A DNA stretch of 64,000 nt from JAEUHO01 sp046350655 (GTDB taxonomy: Bacteria > Planctomycetota > PLA2 > JAEUHO01), in contig JAXMAB010000007.1 of assembly GCA_046350655.1 (NCBI GenBank), positions 310,001 to 374,000 of the forward strand. Reading direction: 5' to 3'. Below, one piece after another: positions 1-11,078 of the stretch. The number at the start of each line of letters is the position of its first letter. The stretch's first letter is position 1. Below the pieces are notes generated by a model, which was given only the letters and a program-made list of their open reading frames with translations, searched no databases and had not been told where the DNA came from. Made by a program: the position numbers and the translations under genes.

Positions 1-2
1 CC

Positions 3-1070
3 GAGAACGAGGTCGTCGTGGACCCGGCGAAGGCGTTCGAGTTCGCCTTCGAGGTGACGACGCGGCCGGAGTTCGAGCTGCCGACGTGGAAGGGCCTCGA
101 GGTCAAGGTGCCCCTCGTCGAGGTGACGGACGCCGACGTCGAGAGCGGCATCGAGACGCTGCGGATGCAGCAGGGCACGCTCGAGGCGACCACGGAGCCC
201 CTCGTGCTCGGCGACGTCGCGCTGGTGGACTGGCAGGTGCTGGTGGACGGCGTCGAGGCGCACCGCGAGGAGGGGGCGTACTACCGCCTCGGCCGCGGCG
301 TGCTCGAGGGCGTGCTCCTCGAGGGCGCCGACGCGGCGCTCGCGGGCGGCAAGGCGGGCACGACGGTCACGGTCCGCGGCCGCGCGGCCCCGGACGACCC
401 GCGCGCCGCGCTGGCGGGCAAGGAGTTCGACGTCCGCCTCGAGGTGAAGGACGCCAAGCGGTTCGTCCCGGCCCCGCTCGACGAGGCGTTCCTCAAGCGC
501 CACGACTTCGACGACGTGGACGAGCTGCGCCGCGACGTGCGCCGCCGCATCCTCCGCGCGAAGGAGCGCGAGCGCGACCGCGTGGCCGAGGAGCGCCTGA
601 CGGACGGGCTCGTGGGCCAGGTCTCGATCACGCTGCCGGCGGAGCTGGTGGACGGCGCGGTCGGCGGCTGGGCCGAGCGCAAGCGGATCGAGGCGCAGCA
701 GGCCGGGACGCCCGAGGAGCAGCTGACGGCCGAGCTGGCCGCCGACGAGGCGAAGGTGCGGGCGCAGGTCGAGACCGACCTCCGGCGGCACTTCGTGCTC
801 GACCGCATCGCCGAGGCCGAGGGGCTGTCGGTGAGCGAGCAGGAGCTGGTCGGCGCCGTCGAGCAGATGGCGCGCGAGTCCGGCCGCTCGGCGGGCGAGG
901 TCGTGCAGCACTTCCAGGAGGACCCGGCCCGGCTGTCCGAGCTGAAGACCCACCTGCTGCACGGCAAGGCGCGCGAGGCCCTGCGCCGCGCGGCCACGCT
1001 CGTCGAGGAGGCGGCCCCCGCCCCGGCGGCGGCGCCGGCGGCCAAGGCGGCCCCCAAGAAGGGCAAGTAG
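3..1070 (+). CDS. tig: Trigger factor (5'-truncated by window edge)
   Basis: Ribosome-associated chaperone that binds nascent chains and has peptidyl-prolyl isomerase activity. The reading frame is open to the left edge, so the first residues and most of the ribosome-binding domain lie outside; a GTG at 18 is probably internal. The visible part starts in the end of the ribosome-binding domain (RPEFELPTWKGLEV), continues through a PPIase-like segment (VALVDWQVLVDG, then EFDVRLEVKDAKR) and the helical C-terminal arms, and ends in an Ala/Pro/Lys tail. The order tig-clpP-clpX is the classic bacterial arrangement, which supports the call. Confidence 0.9.
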   Translation, partial: ENEVVVDPAKAFEFAFEVTTRPEFELPTWKGLEVKVPLVEVTDADVESGIETLRMQQGTLEATTEPLVLGDVALVDWQVLVDGVEAHREEGAYYRLGRGVLEGVLLEGADAALAGGKAGTTVTVRGRAAPDDPRAALAGKEFDVRLEVKDAKRFVPAPLDEAFLKRHDFDDVDELRRDVRRRILRAKERERDRVAEERLTDGLVGQVSITLPAELVDGAVGGWAERKRIEAQQAGTPEEQLTAELAADEAKVRAQVETDLRRHFVLDRIAEAEGLSVSEQELVGAVEQMARESGRSAGEVVQHFQEDPARLSELKTHLLHGKAREALRRAATLVEEAAPAPAAAPAAKAAPKKGK

Positions 1071-1099
1071 AGTCCGGTCCCCGGCCACGGAGCCACGCC

Positions 1100-1855
1100 A
1101 TGGACGCCTCGACCTTCACGCCCCCCGCGGGCTTCTCCTCCCAGCCCTCCGCCGGCGAGCCCCGCACCGCGGGCGACCTGTCGGTGCCGAGCCGCGAGCT
1201 CGAGGGCGCGGCGCGCGCGGAGTACTACATCCCCGTCGTCGTCGAGCGCACGGGCCGCGGCGAGCGGTCGTGGGACATCTACAGCCGGCTCCTCGAGGAC
1301 CGGATCATCTTCATCGGCTCGCCCATCGGCGACGGGCTGGCGAACGCGGTCATCGCGCAGCTGCTGTACCTGCAGAAGGCCGACAAGGCGCGCGACATCC
1401 ACGTCTACGTGAACAGCCCGGGCGGCAGCGTCTCGGCGGGCCTCGCGATCTACGACACGATGCAGTACGTCTCGTGCCCCGTGGAGACCGTCTGCGTGGG
1501 GATGGCCGCGAGCATGGCGGCGATCCTGCTGTCGGCCGGCAGCCCGGGGAAGCGGTTCGCCCTCCCCCACGCGCGCATCATGATGCACCAGCCGTGGGGC
1601 GGGGTGCAGGGCACGGCGGCCGACGTCGCGATCGAGGCCGAAGAGATCCTCGAGATGAAGAACCAGCTGACGAAGATCGTCGCCAGGCACACCGGGCGCA
1701 CGATCGAGCAGGTGGACCGCGAGACGGACCGCAACAAGTACATGTCGGCGGCCCAGGCGCGCGAGTGGGGCGTGATCGACGAGGTCGTCGAGTCGCTGAA
1801 GCCCAAGGTCGCCCCGAAGCCGGGCGACGCGGACCGCCCGTCGATCCTGCGCTGA
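1100..1855 (+). CDS. clpP: ATP-dependent Clp protease proteolytic subunit
   Basis: Serine protease subunit of ClpXP, 251 aa. The nucleophile is in GMAASMAAILL, the histidine in LPHARIMMHQP and the aspartate in the ETDRNKYMSA region. VYVNSPGGSVSAG is the family's oxyanion-hole signature. The N-terminus is about 40 aa longer than typical ClpP and low in complexity; ATG 1100 is the start 29 nt after the tig stop, but a start nearer the conserved core cannot be excluded. It lies between tig and clpX, 281 nt upstream of clpX. Confidence 0.95.
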   Translation: MDASTFTPPAGFSSQPSAGEPRTAGDLSVPSRELEGAARAEYYIPVVVERTGRGERSWDIYSRLLEDRIIFIGSPIGDGLANAVIAQLLYLQKADKARDIHVYVNSPGGSVSAGLAIYDTMQYVSCPVETVCVGMAASMAAILLSAGSPGKRFALPHARIMMHQPWGGVQGTAADVAIEAEEILEMKNQLTKIVARHTGRTIEQVDRETDRNKYMSAAQAREWGVIDEVVESLKPKVAPKPGDADRPSILR

Positions 1856-2136
1856 CCGGTGGAGGCGCTTCCGGCGCGGACCCGCGCGGTCCGGCGGCCG
1901 GCGCGACCCGCCCCGCCCGCCGGCGGTCGGCCGCCCGCCGCCCCGTCGGGACGGGGCCGGGCGGTCGCCGGTACGCGGACGACCCGCGACGACGCGCGGG
2001 CCCGGCGCGGCTCGCGCCGAGGTAGACTTCAGGGCTGTCCCCCGGGCCCGCGCTCCGCGGCCCCCCGGTGGACAGTGGTCTTGGCCGAGTCGGTCCCGAC
2101 CGACCCGGTCCTCACCGACGACGGCAGCGAGGGTCC

Positions 2137-3489
<1,353 letters not shown>

Positions 3490-3506
3490 TCTGCGGGAAG
3501 AGGCGT

Positions 3507-3780
3507 GATCTAAGAAGCGGGGAGCGGCCGCGCTCGCCGCGGGTCGGGGTTCGTCGTCCCTCGGGCCCCAAGCGGCCCTCGGTCCCCTCCTCGTCGTCGG
3601 CCCTGCTGGGCCTCCTCCTCGTCGGGCGCCTCGCTCGCAGGACGCGGTGCAGCCCTAGCCTCGCTCGGCGCGCCTCCCGCGACCCGTGGCGAATCGCGGC
3701 CGTGTGCTAGGGACAAGCCCTTAGGAAGCAAGAGCAGAGGGGGAGCAGAGCAGAGGCAGAGCGGAGAGGAGCGGAGCAGA
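3507..3780 (+). repeat. GATCTA-type 3'-flanking element, copy 1
   Basis: This non-coding stretch fills most of the 364-nt gap between clpX and rlmN. It starts with GATCTAAGAAGCGGGGAG and GCGGCCGCGCTCG, contains the hairpin GGCCC-TGCT-GGGCC (about 3599-3612), and ends with GGCCGTGTGCTAGGGA followed by a purine-rich GCAGAG-repeat tail. The same blocks recur in order at 52393-52841 (same strand) and 26981-27377 (opposite strand). It lacks a middle block of about 170 nt that is present in the 52.4-kb copy. Element ends are approximate. Confidence 0.8.
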
Positions 3781-3853
3781 GGAGGGAAGAGAGGGCGACC
3801 GGGGTGAGGGACGGAATGGAGGCACGGGGGCGGGGGAGCGATAGGGTGGGGCC

Positions 3854-4930
3854 GTGAGCCAGAACGCGAAGAAGCCCGTGCTGACCGGATTGACGCCGGA
3901 AGAGGTGCGCGCACTGGTCGTCGAACTCGGCGAACGACCGTTCCGAGGGGATCAGGTGTTCCGCTCCGTGTGGAAGGACGGGCAGACCGACCCGGAGACC
4001 ATGACGACGCTGTCGAAGGATCTGAGGGGACGGCTGAAGGACGCCGTCACCCCCACCGCGACGAGCGTGGTCGAGCAGGAGACCAGCGACGACGGCACGA
4101 CCAAGTGGCTCCTCGGGCTCGCGGACGGCGCCCGCGTCGAGACCGTCCTCATCCCCGAGGGCGACCGCGCCACCGTGTGCGTGTCGACGCAGGTCGGCTG
4201 CCCCATCCGCTGCGTGTTCTGCGCGTCGGGCGTGCGCGGGCTGCTGCGCAACCTGACCACGGCGGAGATCGCCGAGCAGGTCCTCCGCGTCCAGCAGCAC
4301 CTGCGCGCGCGCCCGACGAACATCGTCGTCATGGGCATGGGCGAGCCGCTGCTCAACCTGCCCGCCCTCGCCGCCGCCATCCGCCTCTGGGAACACGAGG
4401 CCGGCATGGACTTCGGCGCCCGCCGCATCACCGTCTCGACCGCCGGCACCGCGCCGATGATCGACCGGCTCGTCGAGCAGGACCTCGGCGTCCACCTCGC
4501 CGTCTCGCTGCACGGCCCCGACGACGCGACCCGCCACCGCCTCATCCCCACGAGCCCCGAGGGCCGCGTCACCGACCTCGTCGAGGCCGCCACCCGCTAC
4601 GCCCGCAAGACCGGCCGAGACGTCACCGTCGAGTACGTCCTCGTCGCCGGCGAGAACGACGCCCCCGAGCACGCCGAGACCCTCGGCCGCCTCCTCACCG
4701 GCCGCCACATCCACGTCAACCTCATCCCGCTGAACCCCGTCGCGCACCGCCCCGACCTCCGCGCGCCGACGGGCCTCGCGTGCCGGGCGTTCGCCCGCCG
4801 CCTCGAGGAGCTCGGCGTGCCGACGCGCCTGCGCACCCAACGCGGCGACGACATCCACGCGGCCTGCGGGCAGCTGGCCCTCGAACGCGCCGTCTCCGGG
4901 CCCGCGTCGCCGCAGCCCCGCACCCCCTGA
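3854..4930 (+). CDS. rlmN: Dual-specificity 23S rRNA/tRNA (adenine-C2) methyltransferase RlmN
   Basis: Radical-SAM enzyme that methylates C2 of A2503 in 23S rRNA and A37 in some tRNAs; 358 aa. The cluster-binding motif is CPIRCVFCASG. GMGEPLLN and VSTAGTAP match the family's SAM-binding strands, and a C-terminal cysteine (AACGQL) fits the methyl-accepting position. The GTG at 3854 gives the standard N-terminus. The preceding non-coding element and its purine-rich tail run almost up to this start. Confidence 0.95.
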   Translation: MSQNAKKPVLTGLTPEEVRALVVELGERPFRGDQVFRSVWKDGQTDPETMTTLSKDLRGRLKDAVTPTATSVVEQETSDDGTTKWLLGLADGARVETVLIPEGDRATVCVSTQVGCPIRCVFCASGVRGLLRNLTTAEIAEQVLRVQQHLRARPTNIVVMGMGEPLLNLPALAAAIRLWEHEAGMDFGARRITVSTAGTAPMIDRLVEQDLGVHLAVSLHGPDDATRHRLIPTSPEGRVTDLVEAATRYARKTGRDVTVEYVLVAGENDAPEHAETLGRLLTGRHIHVNLIPLNPVAHRPDLRAPTGLACRAFARRLEELGVPTRLRTQRGDDIHAACGQLALERAVSGPASPQPRTP

Positions 4931-4950
4931 CGCATCCCCCGCCCCGGCAC

Positions 4951-4960
4951 GCGAGGCCCG
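4951..4960 (+). repeat. Dispersed GCGAGGCCCG motif
   Basis: Intergenic copy of the dispersed motif, extended context CACGCGAGGCCCGG, in the 66-nt gap after rlmN. Confidence 0.8.
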
Positions 4961-4996
4961 GCCGCCGCCGGGCCGAGGCGGCGGTACGATAGGGCG

Positions 4997-5884
4997 ATGG
5001 GAATGGGCTACCGACCGTACGTCCCCGCGGACCCGGCCAAGGGCCTCCGCCCGGGCACCTCGTTGCCGGCCGCCCCGACCGCGCTCCCGGCCCGGCGCGG
5101 GCTGCGCGTGCCCGAGGCCTACCGCCGCCGCGCCGCCCGGTTCCGCGGCGTGGTCGCCGCCGACCTCGTGACGATCGTCGGCACCGCGGTCGCCGCCGCG
5201 TCGGACGTGGAGATCGAGCCGGTCGGCAAGGGGATCTTCGTCGCCGCGTTCGCCGGCGCCGGCGCGATCGGACTGGCGCTCGCGTGCCTGTCGCTCGACC
5301 GGTTCCCGCTGCGGCTCCGCGCGTCGAGCGGATGGGTCCTCGGGCTCCCGCTGATCGTCGCGTGCGCGACGATCGCGCGCGAGGCGCCCGCGCTCGCCGT
5401 CGGGTTCGCGGTGACGGGCCTCGTGCAGGCGTTCGGGAGCATCGTGGTCCGCGAGGCCATCGGCGCCGCCGACCTCGAGACGTCGAGGTCCCACGCGGTC
5501 GGACACGCCGGCCTGGGCCCCCGCGTGGGCCGTGCGCACGGGGACGTGCCGGCCGTGGACGCCGCCGACGGCGACGGCGCCCGCGGGATCGCCGTGCGCG
5601 CGGCATCGCCTGCGCTGCGGGCGCTGCGCGGCGCCGTGTTCGCGGGCGGGTGCGCGTGGGTCCTCGGCGGGCTCGTCGAGGCGACGCACCGGAACTGGTG
5701 GCTCGGGATCCTGGCGACCGGGCTCGGCGTGCTCGCCATCCGCCGTGCGCCCGACGTCGGGCTCACGGCCACGGACGCCCGCGTCCCCTCGAGCGACCGG
5801 GGGAACCCGCTCGCGTGGGTCGTCGTCCCCCTCGGCGGCCTCGCGATGCTCGCGCGCGCCGGATGGCTCCTCGGCCTGATCTGA
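4997..5884 (+). CDS. Hypothetical multi-pass membrane protein
   Basis: 295 aa, family not recognised. After a Pro/Arg-rich cytoplasmic N-terminus of about 45 residues there are roughly six hydrophobic segments (for example GIFVAAFAGAGAIGLALACL, WVLGLPLIVACATIA, AVFAGGCAWVLGGLV, WWLGILATGLGVLAI and a final LGGLAMLARAGWLLGLI). The middle (about residues 160-200) is a charged loop. ATG 4997 is used. It stands alone between rlmN and gatC on the same strand; the context gives no function. Confidence 0.7.
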   Translation: MGMGYRPYVPADPAKGLRPGTSLPAAPTALPARRGLRVPEAYRRRAARFRGVVAADLVTIVGTAVAAASDVEIEPVGKGIFVAAFAGAGAIGLALACLSLDRFPLRLRASSGWVLGLPLIVACATIAREAPALAVGFAVTGLVQAFGSIVVREAIGAADLETSRSHAVGHAGLGPRVGRAHGDVPAVDAADGDGARGIAVRAASPALRALRGAVFAGGCAWVLGGLVEATHRNWWLGILATGLGVLAIRRAPDVGLTATDARVPSSDRGNPLAWVVVPLGGLAMLARAGWLLGLI

Positions 5885-5996
5885 CGGCGCTCGCGCGACG
5901 ACGGGCTCGGGCCCGGCGGGCCGCGGATCGGGCGGTCCCTGGCCGCGCCCGACGTTCCCTCCCGTCCCGCGGGGGCCTCGGGCAGAATCCCCCCCC

Positions 5997-6311
5997 ATGC
6001 ACGTCACCGACGCCCTCGTCCGCCAGGTCGCGAAGCTCGCGCGCATCGAGCTCTCCGACGCCGAGGTCGCCGCGATGGTGCCGCAGCTCGACCGCATCCT
6101 CGGCCACGTCGAGGCCGTCGGGTCCGTCGACGCGGGCGCGCACGATGCCGGCTCCCACGACACTGGCGCCCTCGACCCGGTGCCGAGCGCGACCCTGCGG
6201 CCCGACGTGGAGGCGCCGAGCCTCGACCGCGCGAGGGACGTGATGCGCAACGCGCCCGAGAAGGACACCATGGGCGTGTTCTTCCTCGTCCCCAAGGTGC
6301 TCGAGGACTGA
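5997..6311 (+). CDS. gatC: Asp-tRNA(Asn)/Glu-tRNA(Gln) amidotransferase subunit C
   Basis: Small subunit of the GatCAB amidotransferase that corrects misacylated Glu-tRNA(Gln)/Asp-tRNA(Asn); 104 aa. VRQVAKLARIELSDAEV and LDRILGHVEAV are typical of the N-terminal helices, and the C-terminus MGVFFLVPKVLED is the family signature. The linker carries a His/Asp/Gly-rich near-repeat (DAGAHDAGSHDTGALDP) that typical GatC lacks. It is the first gene of gatC-gatA-gatB, with its stop 1 nt before gatA. Confidence 0.93.
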   Translation: MHVTDALVRQVAKLARIELSDAEVAAMVPQLDRILGHVEAVGSVDAGAHDAGSHDTGALDPVPSATLRPDVEAPSLDRARDVMRNAPEKDTMGVFFLVPKVLED

Positions 6312-6312
6312 C

Positions 6313-7793
6313 GTGGCCTCGCCCCTCGACCTCCCCGTCGCCGAGCTCGCCGCGCGCGTCGCGGACCCGCGCGACCCGCTGCGCGCCGCCGACGTCGTCG
6401 ACGCCTCGCTCCGGCGGATCGCGGCGCTCGACGGGCGCCTCCACGCGTTCCTCCACGTCGACGACGCGGGCGCGCGGCGCGCCGCCGCCGACCTCGACGA
6501 CCACGTCGCCCGCGGCGAGGCCGTGGGCCCGCTCGCCGGCGTGCCGCTCGCGGTGAAGGACAACCTCGCCGTCGCGGGCCTGCCGCTGACCTGCGCGAGC
6601 AAGGTCCTCGGCGGGTACGTCGCGCCCCGCGACGCGACGGTGATCGCGCGCGCGAAGGCCGCGGGCGCGATCGTCGTCGGCAAGACGAACCTCGACGAGT
6701 TCGCCATGGGCTCGTCCACCGAGAACTCGGCGTTCGGCGCGTCGCGCAACCCCTACGACCTCGCCCGCGTGCCCGGCGGGTCGTCGGGCGGCAGCGCCGC
6801 GGCCGTCGCCGCGGGCCTCGTGCCGCTCGCGCTCGGCAGCGAGACCGGCGGCTCGGTCCGCCAGCCCGCCTCGCTCTGCGGCATCGTGGGCCACAAGCCC
6901 ACCTACGGCCGCGTGTCGCGCAACGGCCTCGTCGCGTTCGCGAGCAGCCTCGACCAGGTCGGGCCCTTCGGCCGCTCGGCCGAGGACGCGGCCGCGCTGC
7001 AGCGCGCGATCGAGGGCCCGGACCCGCTCGACGCGACGTCGCGGGCCTTCCCGAGCGGCGCCGCCGCGGCGCGGCTCGCCGGCGACCTCGAGGGCCTGCG
7101 CGTCGGCGTCGTCGAGGAGCTCGAGGTCGGCGGGACGGGCGACCCCGAGGTCGTCGCGGCGGTCGAGCGCGCCCGCGCGGCGCTCGTCGCGCGCGGCGCG
7201 ACCCTCGTGCGCCTGTCGGTGCCGCTCATGAAGGCCGGCATCCCCGTCTACTACGTCGTGGCCCCCGCCGAGTGCTCGAGCAACCTCGCGCGCTTCGACG
7301 GCATCCGCTACGGCGCCCGCGTCGACGCGCCGGAGCTCGACGCGCTCTACGCCCGCAGCCGCGACGCCGGGTTCGGCGCCGAGGTCAAGCGCCGCATCCT
7401 CCTCGGCACGTTTGCCCTCTCGGCGGGCTACGCCGACGCGTTCTACAAGCGCGCCATGGCGCTGCGCGGCGCCCTGCGCGAGCAGATGGCCGCGGCGTTC
7501 GCGCGCTGCGACGTCCTCGTCTCCGCGACGAGCCCGTTCCCGGCGTTCCGCGCGGGCGAGAAGGCCGGGGACCCGCTCGCCATGTACCTCTGCGACGTCC
7601 TCACGGTCACGGCGAACCTCGCGGGCGGGCCCGCCACGAGCGTCCCCGCGGGCCGCACGCGCGCGGGCCTCCCCGTCGGCGTGCAGCTCTGGGGCCCCGA
7701 CGGCAGCGACCTCGGGCTCCTCGCGCTCGGCGCCACCCTGCGCGCCGCGACGGGCCTCGCGTACGAGGCCCCCGACCTCGCCCGGGAGGTCCC

Positions 7794-7797
<4 letters not shown>
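6313..7797 (+). CDS. gatA: Asp-tRNA(Asn)/Glu-tRNA(Gln) amidotransferase subunit A
   Basis: Amidase subunit that releases ammonia from glutamine for transamidation; 494 aa. The Ser-cisSer-Lys triad is visible: Lys in PLAVKDNLAV, cis-Ser in PGGSSGGSAAAVAAG, and the nucleophile in SETGGSVRQPAS. GTG 6313 starts 1 nt after the gatC stop, and its own stop overlaps the gatB GTG by 4 nt, so the three are probably translationally coupled. It carries a GCGAGGCCCG motif copy (7751-7760, minus) near the 3' end. Confidence 0.96.
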
Positions 7798-9242
<1,445 letters not shown>

Positions 9243-9311
9243 GCGGGACGGGTCGGCGACGGGGTCGGCGGCGACGGGTCGGCGGCGGGTCGGCGGAGCC
9301 GGCGGGCGACC

Positions 9312-9321
9312 GCGAGGCCCG
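9312..9321 (+). repeat. Dispersed GCGAGGCCCG motif
   Basis: Intergenic copy in the 187-nt gap between gatB and the next gene, context GACCGCGAGGCCCGGG. Confidence 0.8.
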
Positions 9322-9429
9322 GGCGGCGTCCAAGGGCCCCGCGCGGGACCGCGGGCAGGGACGGAGGTCCCCCCGGCACGGACCCGGACCCCGCTCGGGT
9401 AGGCTGGTGCGTGTCCCCGGAGGCGCTCG

Positions 9430-10884
9430 ATGCGTCGCACCCTGTTCTCGATCGCCGCCCTGCTGTCCCTCGTCGCGCCCTGCCGCGCCGAGGACGCGAA
9501 GGCCCCGCCCGCCGCGGAGCCGATGCCGGAGGAGATCCTCTGGATGCAGGACGTCCCCGCGGCGTTCGAGCGCGCGAAGAAGGAGGGCAAGCCCCTCCTC
9601 ATCGCCATCAACGCGGCGTTCGTGGACGGCGGCAAGGCCGAGCCCGCGGGCAAGGAGCTGCGCGACAACACCTACAAGGCCAAGGAGGTCGTCGCCAAGG
9701 CGCAGCTGTTCGTCTGCGCCCTCCTCAAGCCCGACGCCACGAGCGCCGACTACGCCGAGCTGCGGACGCGGTTCGGCATGGACGGGCTCGTCGTGTCGCC
9801 CCAGCACATCTTCGTGCACGCCGACGGGACGCTCATCGGCCGGCACGAGTACTGGCCCCACGCCCACGGCCAGCCGTCGGTCGACGCGCTGCTGAAGCTC
9901 ATGGACGAGGCGCTGGCGGCGCACAAGGCGAAGACCGGGGCGGGCGGCGGGCCCGCGCCGACCGACCCCGCGGCCGGCGTGGACGCGCGGGCCGCGTGGA
10001 TCCGCGAGCAGGTGGCGAAGCTGCGCGACACGACGCTCGAGTTCGCGGCGCGCGAGGTGGCGGGCAAGGAGCTCATCAAGGGCGACCAGAAGGGCGACTG
10101 CCTCGACCCGGTCTGCACGTTCCTCCTCGACGCGAAGAAGGACACCGAGCTGCAGGTGGCCCTCGTCCGCGCGCTGGGCAAGCCCGGCCTCGAGTTCGTG
10201 GTGCCGACGCTGTGCCAGCTCCTCGACGACCGCAACGACGAGCTCCGCAACAACGTCGCCGTGACCCTCGAGTACGTGGGCAGCGTCCGCGCGGTCGAGC
10301 CGCTGACGAAGCGGATCGGCAAGGAGAAGGACGAGTACGCCTTCAACAACTGCTGCCGCGCGCTCGGCCGCTGCGGCGCGAAGCAGGAGACGGTGCGGAA
10401 GTTCCTGCTCCGCGAGGCCACGACGGCCAAGAGCGACAAGCTGTCGGCGGGCCCCGCCATCGGGCTGGCGTACTTCGAGAGGGACGCCGAGGCCGCCCGC
10501 GGCATCGAGAAGATCATCGAGAAGGGCTCGTCCTGGCAGAAGCGGACGCTGCTCCTCTACGCGCTGACGGAGATCAAGGACTCGAAGAGCGGCGAGTTCG
10601 TGCGCGAGAAGGTGCTCAAGAACGAGAAGAACGCCCTCGCGCTCGGCTACCTCAACGCGGTCGTCGGGCTGCTGACCGGCACCGACGAGACCGGCACGGC
10701 GCAGGGGACGGTCGAGAACGGCGTCGGCTTCGCGATCGGGTCCATGGGCGGCGTCGGCGGCTCGGCCCGCATCGGGCGCGACCAGAGCGAGTTCAAGCCC
10801 AAGGGCGAGTTCCAGGGCCGCGGGCCCGGCGGCCGCGGCGGCCCGGGCGGCGGCCCCGGCGGCCCGCCCGGCATGGGCGGCTGA
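9430..10884 (+). CDS. Secreted thioredoxin-fold protein with HEAT-like repeats
   Basis: 484 aa. A signal peptide is visible (MRRTLFSIAALLSLVAPCRA, cleavage likely before ED). Residues about 40-150 look like a thioredoxin-fold domain (AFERAKKEGKPLLIAIN), but the position where WCxxC normally follows reads AAFVDGG, so no redox cysteine pair is present. Residues about 185-410 are alternating helices resembling HEAT repeats (VALVRALGKPGLEFVVPTL, VAVTLEYVGSVRAVEPL). The C-terminus is a Gly-rich tail. Probable role: periplasmic protein-protein scaffold rather than reductase; function unknown. Confidence 0.7.
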   Translation: MRRTLFSIAALLSLVAPCRAEDAKAPPAAEPMPEEILWMQDVPAAFERAKKEGKPLLIAINAAFVDGGKAEPAGKELRDNTYKAKEVVAKAQLFVCALLKPDATSADYAELRTRFGMDGLVVSPQHIFVHADGTLIGRHEYWPHAHGQPSVDALLKLMDEALAAHKAKTGAGGGPAPTDPAAGVDARAAWIREQVAKLRDTTLEFAAREVAGKELIKGDQKGDCLDPVCTFLLDAKKDTELQVALVRALGKPGLEFVVPTLCQLLDDRNDELRNNVAVTLEYVGSVRAVEPLTKRIGKEKDEYAFNNCCRALGRCGAKQETVRKFLLREATTAKSDKLSAGPAIGLAYFERDAEAARGIEKIIEKGSSWQKRTLLLYALTEIKDSKSGEFVREKVLKNEKNALALGYLNAVVGLLTGTDETGTAQGTVENGVGFAIGSMGGVGGSARIGRDQSEFKPKGEFQGRGPGGRGGPGGGPGGPPGMGG

Positions 10885-10944
10885 CGGCGGCGCCCGCGTC
10901 GCGGGGGCGGGCGCTCGAGGCGCCGCGAGGGCGGTCGCGCCCAC

Positions 10945-11009
10945 GGACCGCGAGGCCCGGTCGGCGGCGGGCGGGTCGGGGCGGCGACGGCGAACGGGCC
11001 TCGCGGTCC
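10945..11009. repeat. Inverted pair of the dispersed motif between convergent genes
   Basis: GGACCGCGAGGCCCG at 10945-10959 is repeated as its exact reverse complement at 10995-11009: 15-bp arms and a 35-nt spacer. It lies between two convergent stops (10884 and 11079), so it could act as a bidirectional transcription barrier. No T-tract follows either arm. Confidence 0.7.
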
Positions 11010-11078
11010 CTCGCCGTCGTCGGCGCCCCGACGCCGCGCGCGCCCGTGGGCCCCGCCCGCGCGGCGGCTCGACGGGCC

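Noticed and set aside
281..1690. Long antisense open frames opposite tig and clpP, and similar frames opposite almost every gene
   Set aside because: At this G+C content stop codons are rare in all frames; these translations are Arg/Ala/Pro-rich shadows without domains.
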